Positions 62,966-64,000 of a stretch of 64,000 bases of DNA are shown here, in pieces. Numbering within the stretch: position 1 is the stretch's first letter; each line of letters begins with the position of its first letter. Origin of the DNA: G963556115 sp963677015 (GTDB lineage Bacteria > Planctomycetota > SZUA-567). Location: NCBI GenBank assembly GCA_963677015.1, contig OY781533.1, forward strand, positions 2,046,001-2,110,000. Reading direction: 5' to 3'. The notes beneath the pieces are model-generated. The model worked only from the letters and a program-made list of their open reading frames with translations. It was not told where the DNA came from and ran no database searches. The translations under genes and the position numbers were made by a program.

Positions 62966-63763
62966 CTAACCAAAGAGAACATCTTCCATGGTATACATAC
63001 CCGGTTCCTTACCACACAGCCATTTCGCAGCCCGAATAGCACCGACAGCAAAAAGATCCCGTGTCTGAGCACGATGAGAAAGTTCTATAATTTCATAGTC
63101 GCTTCCAAAGAACACACTATGATCTCCTACTACAGACCCCATACGCAGTGCATGCATACCAATCTCTTTTCTGGTTCTCTTACCAGGGCGACCTTCGCGG
63201 CCATGTACCAGGTCACTGGCTACATCACGATTGGTAGCATCACAGATACTCTTAGCCAAAGCCAGCGCGGTACCACTGGGAGCGTCTACCTTCTGATTAT
63301 GATGTGCTTCGGTAATCTCGATATCAAAACCATTACCGAGTATTTTAGCTACTTCTGCGGCGACCCGTATCAACATATTCACCCCTAAAGAGTAATTTGA
63401 AGCATGAATCACCGGTATCGACTTTGACGCTTCCGCTACCTGTGCCCGCTGCGCTTCATTCATACCGGTTGTACCGATAACCAGCGCAACATTGTTCTCA
63501 ATAGCTTCAGGAATACGCTTTTCAGTTCCTTCAGGGAGAGAAAAATCAATTATCACATCTGCCGCGACATCAAGAGAGTTCGCCAGAACAACCTCCGAAG
63601 AACCAACATCAGGTTCAATAGTGGATACCAATTCGCCAATTTTAGGGTGCTGCGGATAATCAATAGCTCCAGCAAGCTCAATTTCATCATCCTCTGAAAC
63701 CAGAGACATAAGCTTGCGCCCCATTCTTCCCGCTGCACCGCTTATAACAACTTTATAACTCAT
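62966..63763 (-). CDS. dapB: 4-hydroxy-tetrahydrodipicolinate reductase
   Basis: DapB reduces the cyclic intermediate of lysine and diaminopimelate synthesis. The protein (265 residues) has the nucleotide site VVISGAAGRMGRKLM, DVIIDFSLPEG, VIGTTGMNEAQR, SNYSLGVNMLI, the catalytic EAHHNQKVDAPSGTAL and the late RAQTRDLFAVGAIRAA. I start at ATG 63763, with GAGGTG about 10 bases upstream. It follows thrC by 34 bases; both belong to the aspartate family of amino acids. Confidence 0.96.
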   Translation of the reverse strand: MSYKVVISGAAGRMGRKLMSLVSEDDEIELAGAIDYPQHPKIGELVSTIEPDVGSSEVVLANSLDVAADVIIDFSLPEGTEKRIPEAIENNVALVIGTTGMNEAQRAQVAEASKSIPVIHASNYSLGVNMLIRVAAEVAKILGNGFDIEITEAHHNQKVDAPSGTALALAKSICDATNRDVASDLVHGREGRPGKRTRKEIGMHALRMGSVVGDHSVFFGSDYEIIELSHRAQTRDLFAVGAIRAAKWLCGKEPGMYTMEDVLFG

Positions 63764-63797
63764 ATTATACAGACACCTCAATTCTTCTGTTCAACAA

Positions 63798-64000
63798 TTA
63801 ATTATCAATATTCTTTCTGATAGCATCTACGATCTGTCCAAGATTATTGGCAACTGATATTGGACGATTACCGTATTGGCTGGTCGCAATACCGTAACAA
63901 CCATACTGTTTTTTCAGATCAGCTTCAGAATAACTGTGATAAGCCACTGTAGCGTGCGGATCCTTCAGCTGATGTCCGGTGAGGACACAAGCGACAGTCG
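63798..64000 (-). CDS. thrC: Threonine synthase, C-terminal end (cut by window edge)
   Basis: The last 67 codons read TVACVLTGHQLKDPHATVAY, the characteristic VLTGHxLKDP end of threonine synthase, then NRPISVANNLGQIVDAIRK and stop. The enzyme makes threonine from phosphohomoserine. The catalytic part lies outside the window. It is upstream of dapB with a 34-base gap, so both probably share a transcript. Confidence 0.85.
   Translation of the reverse strand, partial: TVACVLTGHQLKDPHATVAYHSYSEADLKKQYGCYGIATSQYGNRPISVANNLGQIVDAIRKNIDN

Overview
The window is a 64 kb piece of ordinary bacterial chromosome with moderate-to-low GC (by eye about 42 percent). It is densely coded on both strands, with no insertion sequences, prophage, CRISPR array or rRNA. 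The organism is Gram-negative: it has CMP-Kdo synthesis (kdsB), an RND pump with adaptor, a TolC-type outer-membrane channel, lipoproteins and an ArnT-type glycosyltransferase. Protein character (DUF3108 protein next to kdsB, divergent DnaA, several exported proteins of unknown function, UbiA-like protein, NtrC-type regulator) and base composition suggest the PVC group, perhaps Lentisphaerota/Verrucomicrobiota. That placement is an inference that sequence searches must confirm.

Layout. 0-3 kb: start of lysA (cut by the edge), pnp and rpsO on the minus strand with clear terminators. 3.5-10 kb: an exported acidic-tailed protein, citrate synthase, a XerC/D recombinase and a TolC-family protein. 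9.9-15.7 kb: a 730-base AT-rich non-coding region with a perfect DnaA box, then a DnaA homologue with changed DNA-contact residues, an FAD oxidoreductase and a ComEC-like membrane protein. 15.7-18 kb (minus): ispH, a HAD-IIA phosphatase and a site-2-protease-like peptidase. 18.3-23.8 kb (plus): DUF3108 protein, kdsB, a small membrane protein, proB and rnr. 24-28 kb (plus): pseudo-receiver, YraN, ArnT-like transferase, a PtsN-like EIIA domain without its histidine, and an orphan. 28-30 kb: zinc-finger/coiled-coil protein and UbiA-like membrane protein (minus), then a probable 6S RNA with its own promoter and terminator. 30-38.5 kb: exported orphan, galK, a two-gene RCK potassium channel, an NtrC-type regulator with a TPR partner, and a GT4 glycosyltransferase.

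38.6-43 kb is a minus-strand methionine/sulfur cluster in transcription order Rrf2 regulator, metY, metX, metW, with a UmuD-like protease coupled to the end of metW. tRNA-Lys and tRNA-Glu follow on the plus strand, then a PhzF protein. 44.5-49.8 kb is a TetR-adaptor-RND pump operon with a probable TetR operator in front. 50-54 kb holds a soluble Ser/Thr kinase with a zinc ribbon, mnmG and a corrinoid adenosyltransferase. 54-57 kb holds small genes: a thioredoxin-like lipoprotein, an unlisted 53-residue very basic protein with its own promoter and terminator, and an exported DA1-like metallopeptidase with four LIM-like zinc modules. 57-64 kb holds a peptidoglycan-binding lipoprotein, ribF, a GGDEF diguanylate cyclase, then on the minus strand thrC (end only), dapB, a Gfo/Idh oxidoreductase, an Mre11/SbcD-like nuclease and a NUDIX hydrolase.

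No single obviously new multi-gene system stands out. The best leads are the exported DA1/LIM-like protease, the divergent DnaA with its DnaA-box region, the set of degenerate signalling domains (EIIA without His, receivers without Asp), the UmuD-in-methionine-operon arrangement and the 53-residue basic protein. Several genes appear to start at TTG behind strong ribosome-binding sites, so start positions below were chosen by ribosome-binding-site spacing rather than by longest frame.
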